Shown: piece by piece, positions 25,781-35,041 of the stretch | Layout: every line of letters begins with the position of its first letter | How positions within the stretch are numbered: the first letter of the stretch is position 1 | DNA from: Parvularculaceae bacterium | GTDB lineage: Bacteria; Pseudomonadota; Alphaproteobacteria; Caulobacterales; Parvularculaceae | DNA: 50,056 bases | NCBI GenBank assembly: GCA_020446945.1 | Contig: JAGRDS010000020.1 | Span: forward strand, 1-50,056 | Direction of reading: 5' to 3' | Position numbers and translations under genes: made by a program | Notes under the pieces: model-generated | Database searches by the model: none | What the model was told of the DNA's origin: nothing | Seen by the model: the letters and a program-made list of their open reading frames with translations, nothing else

Positions 25781-27189
25781 TTCAGTCTCTCTTTCCAGCG
25801 CCGCGCTTCGGCCGCGACGTTGGCGGGTGCGGTTCCGCCGTAAGATGCGCGCGCGGCAACGCTTGCGTCAACGCTCAGCGCCTTGAATATGTCCTCGCCG
25901 ATTCGCGGTTCGACGGCGCGCATTTCCTCAATCGGCAACTGGTCGAGACGAAGGCCCTTCGCTTCCGCCGCGGCGACGATTGCGCCCGTCGCATGATGGG
26001 CCTCGCGAAACGCAAGGCCGATATTGCGCACGAGATAGTCGGCGAGATCGGTCGCCGTTGAAAATCCGCGTATCGCCGCTTCGCGCATGGCGGCTTCGTT
26101 CATCGACATGTCGTCGATCATGCCCGCCATCGCGGCGAGCGCGAGCGCCATATCGTCAATCGCCTCGAATGTCGCGGCCTTGTCCTCCTGCATGTCTTTC
26201 GAATAGGCGAGCGGAAGGCCCTTCATCACGATTGCAAGCGTCGTGAATGCGCCGGCGACGCGGCCGACCTTGGCGCGGCAGAGTTCGGCGGCGTCCGGAT
26301 TTCTTTTTTGCGGCATGATGGATGAACCGGTCGAGAAGGCGTCCGTCAGCGCTGCGAAACCGAAATGCGGCGAGGTCCAAAGAACGATCTCCTCGGCCAG
26401 ACGCGAAAGATGGCCGGCGCAGATCGCCGATGCGGCGAGCGTTTCAAGCGCGAAATCGCGCGCCGAAACGCTGTCCAGCGAATTCGCGGTCGGGCGATCG
26501 AAACCGAGCGTTTTCGCCGTCATGTCGCGATCGATCGGGTAGGGAACACCGGCGAGCGCCGCCGCGCCGAGAGGGCATTCGTTCATGCGTTTTCGCGCAT
26601 CGAGAAAGCGCGTGCGGTCGCGTTCGAGCATCTCGACATAGGCGAGACAATGATGGCCGTAGGTGACGGGCTGGGCCGTTTGAAGATGGGTGTAGCCCGG
26701 CATGACGGCGCCGGCGTGTTTCTCGGCCTTTGCGACGAGCGCTTTTTGAAGCGTCTCGACCGCCGCCGCCAGCTCGTCGCAGGCGCGCCGGACGAAAAGG
26801 CGAAAATCGGTAGCGACCTGGTCGTTACGCGAACGCGCGGTGTGAAGGCGCGAAGCCGGCTCGCCGATCAATTCCTTAAGGCGTGCCTCGATATTCATGT
26901 GGATGTCTTCAAGACGTTTTGAAAAGACGAACTCACCCGCCTCGATCTCGGCGGCGATACGATCCAGCCCGCCGCGAATGGCCTGCGCGTCGGCCTGCGT
27001 AATGATCTTCGCCGCCGCCAGCATCGCGCTGTGCGCTTTTGAGCCTTCGATATCTTCGCGCCACAATCGTCGGTCGATATCGATCGATGCGTTTATCTCC
27101 TCCATGATCGCCGCGGGCCCGCGTTCAAATCTGCCGCCCCACATCTGGCTTTTTTTCTCATTGGGACTATCTGGGGACTTGTCTTTCAT
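25777..27189 (-). CDS. argH: Argininosuccinate lyase
   Basis: Last enzyme of arginine synthesis, splitting argininosuccinate into arginine and fumarate (470 aa). Family marks are [11 protein letters not shown] near the start, [14 protein letters not shown], and the signature loop [12 protein letters not shown] carrying the catalytic serine. The length is as expected. ATG 27189 has GAGAAG 7 bp upstream. Its start codon lies only 12 bp from that of the divergent tlpA-like gene, so its promoter must lie inside that gene. Confidence 0.96.
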   Translation of the reverse strand: MKDKSPDSPNEKKSQMWGGRFERGPAAIMEEINASIDIDRRLWREDIEGSKAHSAMLAAAKIITQADAQAIRGGLDRIAAEIEAGEFVFSKRLEDIHMNIEARLKELIGEPASRLHTARSRNDQVATDFRLFVRRACDELAAAVETLQKALVAKAEKHAGAVMPGYTHLQTAQPVTYGHHCLAYVEMLERDRTRFLDARKRMNECPLGAAALAGVPYPIDRDMTAKTLGFDRPTANSLDSVSARDFALETLAASAICAGHLSRLAEEIVLWTSPHFGFAALTDAFSTGSSIMPQKRNPDAAELCRAKVGRVAGAFTTLAIVMKGLPLAYSKDMQEDKAATFEAIDDMALALAAMAGMIDDMSMNEAAMREAAIRGFSTATDLADYLVRNIGLAFREAHHATGAIVAAAEAKGLRLDQLPIEEMRAVEPRIGEDIFKALSVDASVAARASYGGTAPANVAAEARRWKERLK

Positions 27190-27201
27190 CGGGAGCTTCT
27201 C

Positions 27202-27837
27202 TTGCGCGTTCTTCTCAATCCCCGCCTCTGGCTCATGATCTGGCTCGGCGCCGGCGCGGGCGCTCTCCTCTACGTGATCGCGTCGGCGGCGTTAAGCGCA
27301 AAGGTCGAGAAATCCGCGTCCGGGCCGTCGAATGCGCCGGTATTGGCCGATCCAAATCTCCTCGTCGGCGAGATGGCGGATTTCGTATACGCAGCGAGCG
27401 CGCGTGTCGCGCCGGACGAGACGTTTCTTCACGAAGGGCGCGAGGTCGCCCTGGCCGATTTCCGCGGCCGCGTCGCGCTGGTCAATTTCTGGGCGACCTG
27501 GTGCGCCCCGTGCCTTAAGGAACTGCCCTCGCTCGATACGCTTCAAACCGATCTCGGCGGCGATGACTTCGCCGTCATCGCGATCGCCGCCGATCCAAAG
27601 GGACCGGAAGCGGCCGGCGCGTTTCTGGACAAGCTGAAAATTCGAAGCCTCAGCCTGTACGCCGATCCGACGCTCGCCATGACGATAGCGATCGGCGGCG
27701 CCTCGGTGTTGCCGGTCTCCATTCTCTACGACGCCGAGGGGCGCGAAATCGGCAGGATGGTCGGCGAGGCGGATTGGGCGAGCGATGAGGCCAGATCCCT
27801 TATCAAGGCGGCGATCGCCTCGACAGCGAGGCGATAG
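27202..27837 (+). CDS. tlpA: TlpA-family thiol:disulfide oxidoreductase
   Basis: A membrane-anchored thioredoxin-like protein (211 aa). One N-terminal helix ([21 protein letters not shown]) holds it in the inner membrane with the domain in the periplasm. The active site is WCAPC (C101, C104) in [18 protein letters not shown], and the cis-proline stretch is [11 protein letters not shown]. TlpA proteins reduce periplasmic thiols, often for cytochrome oxidase assembly. The start is TTG 27202, with GGGAG 6 bp before it. The 3' end overlaps convergent mnmH by 35 bp. Confidence 0.9.
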   Translation: MRVLLNPRLWLMIWLGAGAGALLYVIASAALSAKVEKSASGPSNAPVLADPNLLVGEMADFVYAASARVAPDETFLHEGREVALADFRGRVALVNFWATWCAPCLKELPSLDTLQTDLGGDDFAVIAIAADPKGPEAAGAFLDKLKIRSLSLYADPTLAMTIAIGGASVLPVSILYDAEGREIGRMVGEADWASDEARSLIKAAIASTARR

Positions 27838-28876
27838 CGCGCGCGGTTTGGCGCGCCGCTTCCTCAATCTCGTCAACGCTGAGATCGCCGGCGTCGATGA
27901 TCGCCGATGGCGAGGTTCCGTTTCGAACGCGCGCGCGCTCATAGAGCGGATCGTAATGGGCGCGCATCAACGCCTCGGCCAGCGCGCCATAGTCGCGCGC
28001 GGCGGCGAGCGAAACCCACTGCGCAATCGTATCCTTTGGGTGAAACGGACGTAATTTGTCGATCGCGGTTTCGAGCGCGCCTTCGGTCGCGATGAAATCG
28101 CGATAGGCGTCGACGACGTAACGCGCGCGCGCTTTCGTTCCTGCGCGGATGAGAAGGCGCGGCGCGGCGCGCATTGAACTCCATATCCGCGCCGGCAGGT
28201 TGATTTTGCCGATGCGTCGCGATTCCGCCTCGACGGCGATCGGGGCTGCGCTATCGAGTCGGCGGAAAGCGTCGAACAGGCGGGATTCAAAGAGTTTTTG
28301 CGACGGCTGGGCAAGCGCCGCGTCGCCGCCGAATACGGACCCTTTATGCGCGGCCAGCCCTTCCAGGTCGATCGCCTGCGCGCCGTTGGCGGACAGCTTG
28401 CGGATGATGTCCGTCTTGGCCGTGCCGGTTTGCCCGTCGATAAGGATTAGATTTATCGGCGTCGCCGCCTGCGACATCGCGTCGACGACCGCGCGCCGCC
28501 ACGTTTTGTATCCGCCTTCCAGAACGCCGACGCGCCAGCCTGTCTGCGACAGGATCGTCGCCATGGCGTTCGAACGCATGCCGCCGCGCCAGCAATAAAC
28601 GAGCGGGCGAAATTTCGGGCCGCGCTCGGCGAGCGCGGTTTCGAGATGGCCTGCGACATTGCGTGCGACATAGGCCGCGCCGATGCGGCGCGCGCGAAAA
28701 CGCGAGTCGCGCACATAGATCGTTCCGACTTCCGCGCGTTCTTCATCGGTAAGAACGGGAAGGTTGATTGCGCCGGGTATGCGGTCCTCGGCGAACTCCG
28801 CCGGCGAGCGCACATCGATGATCGCGTCAAAGGGCGCGAGCGTTTCAGGCGCGAGCGATGAGATCTTTTCGATCAT
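27803..28876 (-). CDS. mnmH: tRNA 2-selenouridine synthase
   Basis: MnmH (SelU/YbbB, 357 aa) replaces the sulfur of 2-thiouridine with selenium at the wobble position of Lys, Glu and Gln tRNAs, using selenophosphate. The N-terminal rhodanese domain begins IIDVRSPAEFAEDRIPGAINLP and carries the catalytic C95 in VYCWRGGMRS. A P-loop follows (GQTGTAKT, 148-155), with Ala where the motif usually has Gly before the Lys. The start is 87 bp from that of divergent selD, which supplies the selenophosphate. It overlaps tlpA at the 3' end. Confidence 0.95.
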   Translation of the reverse strand: MIEKISSLAPETLAPFDAIIDVRSPAEFAEDRIPGAINLPVLTDEERAEVGTIYVRDSRFRARRIGAAYVARNVAGHLETALAERGPKFRPLVYCWRGGMRSNAMATILSQTGWRVGVLEGGYKTWRRAVVDAMSQAATPINLILIDGQTGTAKTDIIRKLSANGAQAIDLEGLAAHKGSVFGGDAALAQPSQKLFESRLFDAFRRLDSAAPIAVEAESRRIGKINLPARIWSSMRAAPRLLIRAGTKARARYVVDAYRDFIATEGALETAIDKLRPFHPKDTIAQWVSLAAARDYGALAEALMRAHYDPLYERARVRNGTSPSAIIDAGDLSVDEIEEAARQTARAIASLSRRSPP

Positions 28877-28963
28877 GGCGCCGGCGATCTAGCGCCGCGA
28901 ACGCTTGTCGGGCAAGCGCCGGCGTTGCATAGAGGCGGTGCGGAATATGCGCCGACGCCTGTT

Positions 28964-30028
28964 ATGAGCGGACCCTTGAACGAAAATACGAGCGAACCGA
29001 AACTCACCAGCCTTGCGCATGGCGGCGGCTGCGGCTGCAAGATCGCGCCGAACGTTCTGTCGCAATTATTGGCCGGAGCGCCGGCGGGCCTTGCGCCTGT
29101 CGATCTTCTGGTTGATGCGGCCACCAGCGATGATGCGGCCGTCTGGCGCGTCAGCGATGACGCTGCGATCGTCGCGACGACTGACTTTTTCATGCCCGTC
29201 GTCGATGATCCGTATGATTTCGGGCGCATCGCCGCTACCAACGCGATTTCGGATGTGTACGCCATGGGCGCGCGCCCCATTTTCTCGCTCGCCCTTGTCG
29301 GCATGCCGATTGCGAAAATCGGCGCGGCGACCATTCGAAAGATACTTGAGGGAGGGCGCAGCGTCGCGCAAGCCGCCGGCGCGCCGATCGCCGGCGGGCA
29401 TTCGATCGATTCCGTCGAGCCGATTTACGGCCTTGTCGCGCTCGGTCTCGTTCATCCCGATCGCATTCTCAAAAACAGCGCCGCCCAAGCGGGCGATATC
29501 CTCATTCTCGGAAAGCCGCTCGGGATCGGCGTGTTCAGCGCCGCGCTCAAAAAAGAAATGCTTTCGGATAAAGATTATGCGGCGATGATCGGATCGACGA
29601 CCTTGCTTAACAGGCCGGGCGCGGAACTCGCCGCGATTGCGGGCGTTCACGCCGTCACCGACGTCACGGGATTCGGATTGTGCGGCCATCTCGCCGAGAT
29701 GTGCCGCGGCGCGGGCCTCGCCGCCCGGATCGACCGGAAAAAAATCCCCGTATTCGACGGCGCGCGCCGTCTCGTCGCGCAAGGCGTCAGAACCGGCGCC
29801 TCGCCGCGAAACTGGGCGAGCATCGAGGCGATGGTGGATAGCCCCGCAGGCTGGAGCGACGCCGAGCGCGATATTTTCTGCGATCCGCAGACGAGCGGCG
29901 GGCTTTTGGTGTCCTGCGCGCCGGAGGCTGGCGAGCGCGTCCTGCAACTTTTCAGATCGCACGGCCACGCGCACGCCGCCATTATCGGCGAAATGGAAGC
30001 CGGACCTGCGCGCATCAGGCTTGCTTGA
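28964..30028 (+). CDS. selD: Selenide, water dikinase
   Basis: Makes selenophosphate from selenide and ATP (354 aa from this start). The glycine-rich active loop is HGGGCGCKI, with the catalytic residue as ordinary Cys (C23) and Lys (K26); no in-frame TGA for selenocysteine is present. AIR-synthase-like domains follow, with ATTDFFMPVVDDPYDFGRIAA, GHSIDSVEPIYGL and VTDVTGFGLCGHL. ATG 28964 is chosen because homologues have a short lead before the loop; a TTG at 28925 extends it. With mnmH it forms a compact selenium unit for tRNA; no selA, selB or selC was seen here. Confidence 0.95.
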   Translation: MSGPLNENTSEPKLTSLAHGGGCGCKIAPNVLSQLLAGAPAGLAPVDLLVDAATSDDAAVWRVSDDAAIVATTDFFMPVVDDPYDFGRIAATNAISDVYAMGARPIFSLALVGMPIAKIGAATIRKILEGGRSVAQAAGAPIAGGHSIDSVEPIYGLVALGLVHPDRILKNSAAQAGDILILGKPLGIGVFSAALKKEMLSDKDYAAMIGSTTLLNRPGAELAAIAGVHAVTDVTGFGLCGHLAEMCRGAGLAARIDRKKIPVFDGARRLVAQGVRTGASPRNWASIEAMVDSPAGWSDAERDIFCDPQTSGGLLVSCAPEAGERVLQLFRSHGHAHAAIIGEMEAGPARIRLA

Positions 30029-30094
30029 GCGCCCTTGCTTGCCTTCGGCGCGCCAAGCGGGGCATGCTTGGTCCGGGCTGCAAGGAAAAAGTCG

Positions 30095-31753
30095 ATGATA
30101 GGAATACGCGCCGCCTCGGCGATTTTCGCCGCGCTCGTCCTGGTATCCTGCGGCAATCGTTCCGACGCGCCGCGCAGCGCATCGAGCCTGGGCGCGTCGG
30201 ACGTCGACGCCGCTTCGCCGATCGACCGGCCCTATCGCGTCAAGAACGCCGAAGCGCTCGATGTCGACAGGTTTTTCAAAATCCTCCCGCTTTATTTGCG
30301 CCCGACATATGAGCGGATCGAATTCGATGAAAAGACCGGCGCGACGGTCGCACACAATCTGAAATTCACCGGCGATGATGAATTCACCGTCGCCCGCGCG
30401 GAATTTTATGGCGTCGATATGGATGCGATCGACCGCATCGGCGCTGAGGAAGATGCAGCGCTCGATGCGCCGATGGAAACGGCGCTGAAAAAATTGCGCC
30501 TGTTCGACCTTTCGTCTAAAACCGGCGACGAGGACGCACCCGCGATATCGATCGGCGCCGTTGAAATCGACACGCTTCGAATTCGCCGCGGCGGCATGCC
30601 CGACGCCTCGCCCGCTTCGGGCCTCGCCGCGCTGTTCAATGCGTTTGAAGTCGCGGGCGTTTATTTCAAGGACGCAAGCTTCGCGGGCGAGGCTGAATCT
30701 TCGAGCGGCGTTTCAACAGGGCTTAAAGCGAGGGATATGAGATTTGTCGGCGTCGATGGCGGGCGCCTGGACGCCTTTGTTGCGCGCGATTTCGAATATC
30801 GCGTAGACCGGTCGTCGGCGTCGCCCCTCCCGGCCGGCAAGGGGCTTGGACCGGTCGCCGGCATCCTCGTCAACGGCCCTCTGCGCAATTTCATCGCACC
30901 GGCGAACCAGCAGGTCAAAATCGGTTCGATCGAGTGGAACGGCATAACTTTCGCCGGGCTTATGGAATATGGATTAAAGGGCGAAAAACCGCCGGTTTCG
31001 GCGACAAATCTCATTGATCTCGGTACGGCGCATATCGCAGATGCGCAAACCTTCTACGGCGGAAAGCGCGTATCAGTCGCGCCCGAAACCGATATTTCCG
31101 CCATGGAGTTCACCTGGCTTTTGCCGTCGAAAATTCGCGCAGTTTCGCGCGCGGCTTCATTTGACCTGACCGGCTATGTTCCCGACGAGGAAAAAGATGC
31201 GATCGCTGTTTTGAAATCGCGCGGGCTCGACCGGGTGAAGGCCGACAGCTCTCTCGCCTATGACTGGAGCGCCGAACAGGGCGAGGCCGTGTTCGCGGCC
31301 GACTATCGCGGCGCAGGCTTCGCCGATTTAAAGATCGATATCGCGCTTGAGGGGCTTGAACTCAAGCGCATCGATGCGGCGCAGGCGGCGGGCGGCCGCA
31401 ACGCCGCTGCGGAACTGGCGAAGCTGAGCCGGCTTTCTTTCCGCGTTGACGACGATCAGATGCTCGACGCCTTCTTCGCGCTTTCCGCCTTGCAAACAGG
31501 CGGCGAAGCGAAGGACGTACGCGCCGCGACGCCGGCCCTGATGCGCCTTACCCAGCTTGAGTTGAAGCGGTCAAATCCGCGTACGGCGTCCTATATAGAT
31601 GCAATTGCGGATTTTCTCGAAGATGGCGGTTCGCTTGAGATAAAGGCCGAGCCGGAAACTCCGGTTCCGCTGCCGGCGATCAGCGCCGCACTTGCCGGCG
31701 GACCTGACGCGCTGGCGGGTGCGATAAACCTGACTGTAACGCAGAAAGACTAA
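30095..31753 (+). CDS. Predicted lipoprotein of unknown function
   Basis: I do not recognise a family. The 552-aa product starts with a lipoprotein signal (MIGIRAASAIFAALVLVSC, lipobox LVSC, C19), so it is probably anchored to a membrane facing the periplasm. The rest is acidic and soluble, with no membrane helix. It has repeated patterns of alternating hydrophobic residues, such as AEFYGVDMDAIDRIGAEED and ARDFEYRV, that suggest beta-structure, and a helical C-terminal part ending in LPAISAALAGGPDALAGAINL. ATG 30095 is chosen because AAGGA lies 9 bp upstream and the signal peptide begins there; the frame opens 20 codons earlier. It follows selD by 66 bp and may be a separate unit. Confidence 0.82.
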   Translation: MIGIRAASAIFAALVLVSCGNRSDAPRSASSLGASDVDAASPIDRPYRVKNAEALDVDRFFKILPLYLRPTYERIEFDEKTGATVAHNLKFTGDDEFTVARAEFYGVDMDAIDRIGAEEDAALDAPMETALKKLRLFDLSSKTGDEDAPAISIGAVEIDTLRIRRGGMPDASPASGLAALFNAFEVAGVYFKDASFAGEAESSSGVSTGLKARDMRFVGVDGGRLDAFVARDFEYRVDRSSASPLPAGKGLGPVAGILVNGPLRNFIAPANQQVKIGSIEWNGITFAGLMEYGLKGEKPPVSATNLIDLGTAHIADAQTFYGGKRVSVAPETDISAMEFTWLLPSKIRAVSRAASFDLTGYVPDEEKDAIAVLKSRGLDRVKADSSLAYDWSAEQGEAVFAADYRGAGFADLKIDIALEGLELKRIDAAQAAGGRNAAAELAKLSRLSFRVDDDQMLDAFFALSALQTGGEAKDVRAATPALMRLTQLELKRSNPRTASYIDAIADFLEDGGSLEIKAEPETPVPLPAISAALAGGPDALAGAINLTVTQKD

Positions 31754-31851
31754 CCTGAATCATTTCAGAGCGAAGCGGGAGCGGTTCGCCGTCGGGAAAT
31801 GCGAAAAAATAATTGAAGCCTTGTCCCGGTTCCGTTTGAGGCGAAGACGCT

Positions 31852-33003
31852 TTAGCTCGCGCGCCGCACGATCACCGAGCCCGCGGAATATCCCGCGCCG
31901 AATCCCGATATGACGCCGATATCGCCGATATTCAGATCGCTGCGGTGCTTGTGAAAGGCGATAATCGAGCCGGCCGACGACGTGTTCGCATATTCATCGA
32001 GAATGTTCGGCGCTTCGGCGCGCGTCGCCTCGCGTCCGTATACGCGCTTTGCGATAAGTTCGTTCATCGACAGATTGGCTTGGTGCAGCCAGAGACGCTT
32101 CACATCGTCCGCGCCAATATTGTTATCGGCGAGGTGGCTGGAAATCATTTCGCCGACCATCGGCACGACATCCTTGAACACCCTGCGCCCCTGCTGGACG
32201 AACAGCTTGTCGGTGTCAAAGCTCGATTGAGGATCGGCGGGCGATCCGGTTTCGCGTTCGCAATGATTTATGAAACCGTAATTGTTGCGGATATTGTTGG
32301 AATAGACGGTCTTCAGCCGCGTCGACACGATGTCCCAGGTTTGGCCGGACGCCGCGCCATCCGCGCTTTCGACGATGACGGCGGTCGCAACGTCGCCGAA
32401 GATGAAATGACAGTCGCGATTGCGAAAGTTCAGATGCGCGGTGCAGATTTCAGGATTGACCATCAGTATGCGGGACGATCCGGCGCGAATGAGTCCGAGC
32501 GCAGTTTCAATGCCGAACGCGGCGGAAGCGCAGGCGACATTCATGTCGAAAGCAAAGCCTTCGACGCCGAGCGCCGCCTGGATCTCGACAGCCATGGCGG
32601 GATAAGCGCGCTGCATGTTCGACGCGGCGCATATGACGCCGTCGATATCGCCCGGTGAAAAATCACCCCGCTTCATTGCGTCCTTCGCCGCCGCGACGCC
32701 GATTTCGGCGACGATGGACAAGTCCTCGTCGCGCCGCGCGGGTATCATGGGGGCCATGCGACCCGGATCGAGAATTCCCTTTTTGTCGACGACGTAGCGG
32801 GATTTGATGCCGGACGCCTTTTCGACGAATTCCGCTGAAGAGGGTTGCAGGGCTTCTATCGCGCCGGACGCGATCGCGGCCGAATTCTCTGCGTTGAAAA
32901 GCGCGACATAATCATTGAACGCCGCGACAAGCTCGGCGTTCGAAATCGAATGCGGCGGCGTATAAAGACCGGTCGAAGCGATGCGGACGCCAGCTTCTGT
33001 CAT
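31852..33003 (-). CDS. Beta-ketoacyl-ACP synthase III-like condensing enzyme
   Basis: A thiolase-fold condensing enzyme (383 aa) with the KAS III triad: C158 in NVACASAAFG, His in LWLHQANLSMN and Asn in EYANTSSAGS. It is about 60 residues longer than E. coli FabH because of an insert after residue 35 (ALFNAENSAAIASGAIEALQPSSAEFVEKASGIKSRYVV). That longer form is typical of FabH-like proteins such as the DarB group, so it may start or condense special acyl chains, not routine fatty acids. No ACP or other fatty-acid gene is near. ATG 33003 is preferred to a TTG four codons upstream; neither has a well-spaced ribosome site. Confidence 0.9.
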   Translation of the reverse strand: MTEAGVRIASTGLYTPPHSISNAELVAAFNDYVALFNAENSAAIASGAIEALQPSSAEFVEKASGIKSRYVVDKKGILDPGRMAPMIPARRDEDLSIVAEIGVAAAKDAMKRGDFSPGDIDGVICAASNMQRAYPAMAVEIQAALGVEGFAFDMNVACASAAFGIETALGLIRAGSSRILMVNPEICTAHLNFRNRDCHFIFGDVATAVIVESADGAASGQTWDIVSTRLKTVYSNNIRNNYGFINHCERETGSPADPQSSFDTDKLFVQQGRRVFKDVVPMVGEMISSHLADNNIGADDVKRLWLHQANLSMNELIAKRVYGREATRAEAPNILDEYANTSSAGSIIAFHKHRSDLNIGDIGVISGFGAGYSAGSVIVRRAS

Positions 33004-33071
33004 GGTTCGGCTCAATCATCCTTGCGTATGCGCCACATTGCGCCCGATGCGCCGGCGAGGCAACGCCGGTC

Positions 33072-33665
33072 TTACGTCTTGGCCGCTTTCTGCACCGCTT
33101 TCCAGCGCGGGCACGCCGTTTCGTGATCGTTCACCATGCCGGTCGCCTGCATGAAGGCGTAGACGATGGTCGGCCCGCAGAATTTAAACCCCCGGCGTTT
33201 AAGCTCTTTCGACATCGCCTCGGCCTCGCGCGATTTGGTCGGCGCATCGCGGAAGTTTTTCCAGCGATTGACAACGGGGCGTCCGCCGACGAAATCCCAC
33301 AACAGTCCGGAAAATCCGTCGTTCCGGCTTTCCATAATGTCGAGCCAGGATGCGGCGTTTCCGATCGACGCCTCGATTTTAAGGCGCGAGCGCACAATGC
33401 CTTCGTCATTCATCAGTTTTTCGATTTTGCGCGGTGAATAGCGCGCGATTTTCTCAACGTCGAACCCGTCGAAGGCGCGCCGGAAATTCTCCCGCTTATA
33501 AAGTATAGTGCGCCAGGAAAGCCCCGCCTGGAAGCCGTCCAGGATCAGCTTTTCGAACAGCGCGCGATCGTCAAATTCCGGAACGCCCCATTCCTCGTCA
33601 TGATACTGACGATAAAGGGCGTCGTTCGCCGGCGCCCAGGGGCAATGCAGCTTCTTTTGCGTCAT
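33072..33665 (-). CDS. tag: DNA-3-methyladenine glycosylase I
   Basis: Base-excision repair enzyme that removes 3-methyladenine (197 aa). Zinc ligands are visible as C8 and H22 at the N-terminus (CPWAPANDALYRQYHDEEWG) and as the His and Cys of VNDHETACPRW at the C-terminus. The core has FEKLILDGFQAGLSWRTIL, the signature of Tag. It is the third gene of ygfZ-MAPEG-tag on the minus strand, 5 bp after the MAPEG stop. Confidence 0.95.
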   Translation of the reverse strand: MTQKKLHCPWAPANDALYRQYHDEEWGVPEFDDRALFEKLILDGFQAGLSWRTILYKRENFRRAFDGFDVEKIARYSPRKIEKLMNDEGIVRSRLKIEASIGNAASWLDIMESRNDGFSGLLWDFVGGRPVVNRWKNFRDAPTKSREAEAMSKELKRRGFKFCGPTIVYAFMQATGMVNDHETACPRWKAVQKAAKT

Positions 33666-33670
33666 GTTTG

Positions 33671-34081
33671 TCAGATGAGATGCGTCAGCTTCAGGATCCA
33701 GAAAACGAGAATGGCTATCTGCACGCTGTAGAAGAACAGGCGCACCAAAATAGCGTTGCGGCTTGTCGAGGCGATATGCGTCGCCGATTGAAGCATTCGC
33801 GCGCCGAGGAAAGCCGGCGCCAGGGGGTCGGTGACGACGCTCTGGTTCGTTGCGATCGCATAAAGCAGGATTGCGCCGACAAGCGGCAGGTTTTCATAAC
33901 AATTGGCGTGCGCGCGCGTGATGCGTCGGCCGAATCCGTCGACATCATCGCCGTCGGCGTTGAAGTTCGGCGAGGCGCGTTTGCCTGTCGCGACGAGCGA
34001 AATGCGATAAGATGCGAGCAGCAGAACAAGCAGGATCGTCCAGGCGACAAACCCCAGCAGGGCGAAAGCGGTCGGCGTCAT
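33671..34081 (-). CDS. MAPEG family membrane protein
   Basis: A four-helix membrane protein (136 aa) of the MAPEG family, which in animals includes glutathione transferases and eicosanoid enzymes; bacterial members are mostly uncharacterised. The family pattern is seen in ITRAHANCYENLPLVGAILLYAIA, with the R-x-x-N-x-x-E-N-x-P core, and in ARMLQSATHIASTSRNAILVRLFFYSVQ. It lies 33 bp after ygfZ and 5 bp before tag, so the three are probably one operon. Confidence 0.9.
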   Translation of the reverse strand: MTPTAFALLGFVAWTILLVLLLASYRISLVATGKRASPNFNADGDDVDGFGRRITRAHANCYENLPLVGAILLYAIATNQSVVTDPLAPAFLGARMLQSATHIASTSRNAILVRLFFYSVQIAILVFWILKLTHLI

Positions 34082-34114
34082 GGCGTCTCTCCGTTTTGCG
34101 AAAGAAGATACAGC

Positions 34115-34918
34115 CTATTCGCGTTCGAGATACGCAGGAAAGACGATCCGGACCGCCTTGCCATCCGCCGCCAGCGCGGCGCCGGCCGCCTCGGCGGACG
34201 CCAGACGGTCGAGACGGACAAGGGCGAGGGCGCGGCCCTCCCTTCCGGATAAAATCCGGCCGATCGCAGCTCCTCCGGCGCCGATCTCCGCGCCCTTGTC
34301 GGGGGGCGCGCCGTCGAACGCCGCAATCAGGGTCCGTTTGCGAATTTCGCCCTTACGCTTCATCCGGCTCGTCACCTCCTGGCCGACAAAGCACCCTTTC
34401 TGGTAGCTGACGCCTGCGAGCGCGTCGTAATTCACATCGAGAAGAAATACTTCCTCCGCGCCGAAATCCTTTCCGAATTCGGGAACGCCTGTTTCGAAAC
34501 GAACCCGGTCATAGTCTGCGTCTGCGGGCGGTATCTCCGCGTTTTTGACGATCGCGCGCGCCGGCAGGGCGACATGGCGCGGATCGGCGTATGAAATCAG
34601 CGGATCGCGCATGTCGCCGACGCCGACGGCGAGATTGTCTTCGATCGCAACGCCGACCTTCGCGCGCAATTTGTACATGACGAGGCGGGCTTTCAGCGCG
34701 TCGGCGGCTTCCCTGTCGGCGTCGATGAGAAATCCGTCCTCAAACGGCGACAGGAAAAAATCGAAAAGTATTTTCCCCTGCGGCGTCAGCAGTGCGGCGA
34801 ATACGGCTTCGTTCGCCTTGGCGTGAAGAACGTCCTGGGTCACGAGACCTTGAAGAAAGGGCCGGGCGTCGTCGCCGGAAAGACGAATAACGGAACGGTT
34901 TGAAAGGATGCCGCGCAT
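34115..34918 (-). CDS. ygfZ: YgfZ/GcvT-like folate-binding protein
   Basis: A folate-binding protein (267 aa) that supports repair or assembly of certain iron-sulfur enzymes such as MiaB. The signature K-G-C-[FY]-x-G-Q-E is exact (KGCFVGQEVTSRMKRKG). The N-terminus NRSVIRLSGDDARPFLQGLVTQDV is typical of the GcvT-like fold. It is the first gene of the group with MAPEG and tag; the intergenic stretch upstream carries the terminator of the TPR gene. Confidence 0.93.
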   Translation of the reverse strand: MRGILSNRSVIRLSGDDARPFLQGLVTQDVLHAKANEAVFAALLTPQGKILFDFFLSPFEDGFLIDADREAADALKARLVMYKLRAKVGVAIEDNLAVGVGDMRDPLISYADPRHVALPARAIVKNAEIPPADADYDRVRFETGVPEFGKDFGAEEVFLLDVNYDALAGVSYQKGCFVGQEVTSRMKRKGEIRKRTLIAAFDGAPPDKGAEIGAGGAAIGRILSGREGRALALVRLDRLASAEAAGAALAADGKAVRIVFPAYLERE

Positions 34919-34970
34919 AAAAACTATCTAGAACGCCCGGCGCGGCGAGCCAATACATTCGGGGCGATGT

Positions 34971-35003
34971 AAAAACGCCCCGCCGCTTCCGGGCGACGGG
35001 GCG
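34971..35003 (-). terminator. Rho-independent terminator of the TPR gene
   Basis: A 7-bp stem CGCCCCG / CGGGGCG, extended inside by CCG/CGG pairing, is followed on the minus strand by five T residues. It lies 39 bp after the stop of the TPR protein gene and separates it from ygfZ. Confidence 0.8.
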
Positions 35004-35041
35004 AATAGACAAAATGGCTGCCGGGCCTTGCGAACGCCGGA

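Noticed and set aside
28964..30028. Selenocysteine in SelD
   Set aside because: The active-site codon is TGC (Cys) and no in-frame TGA interrupts the gene.
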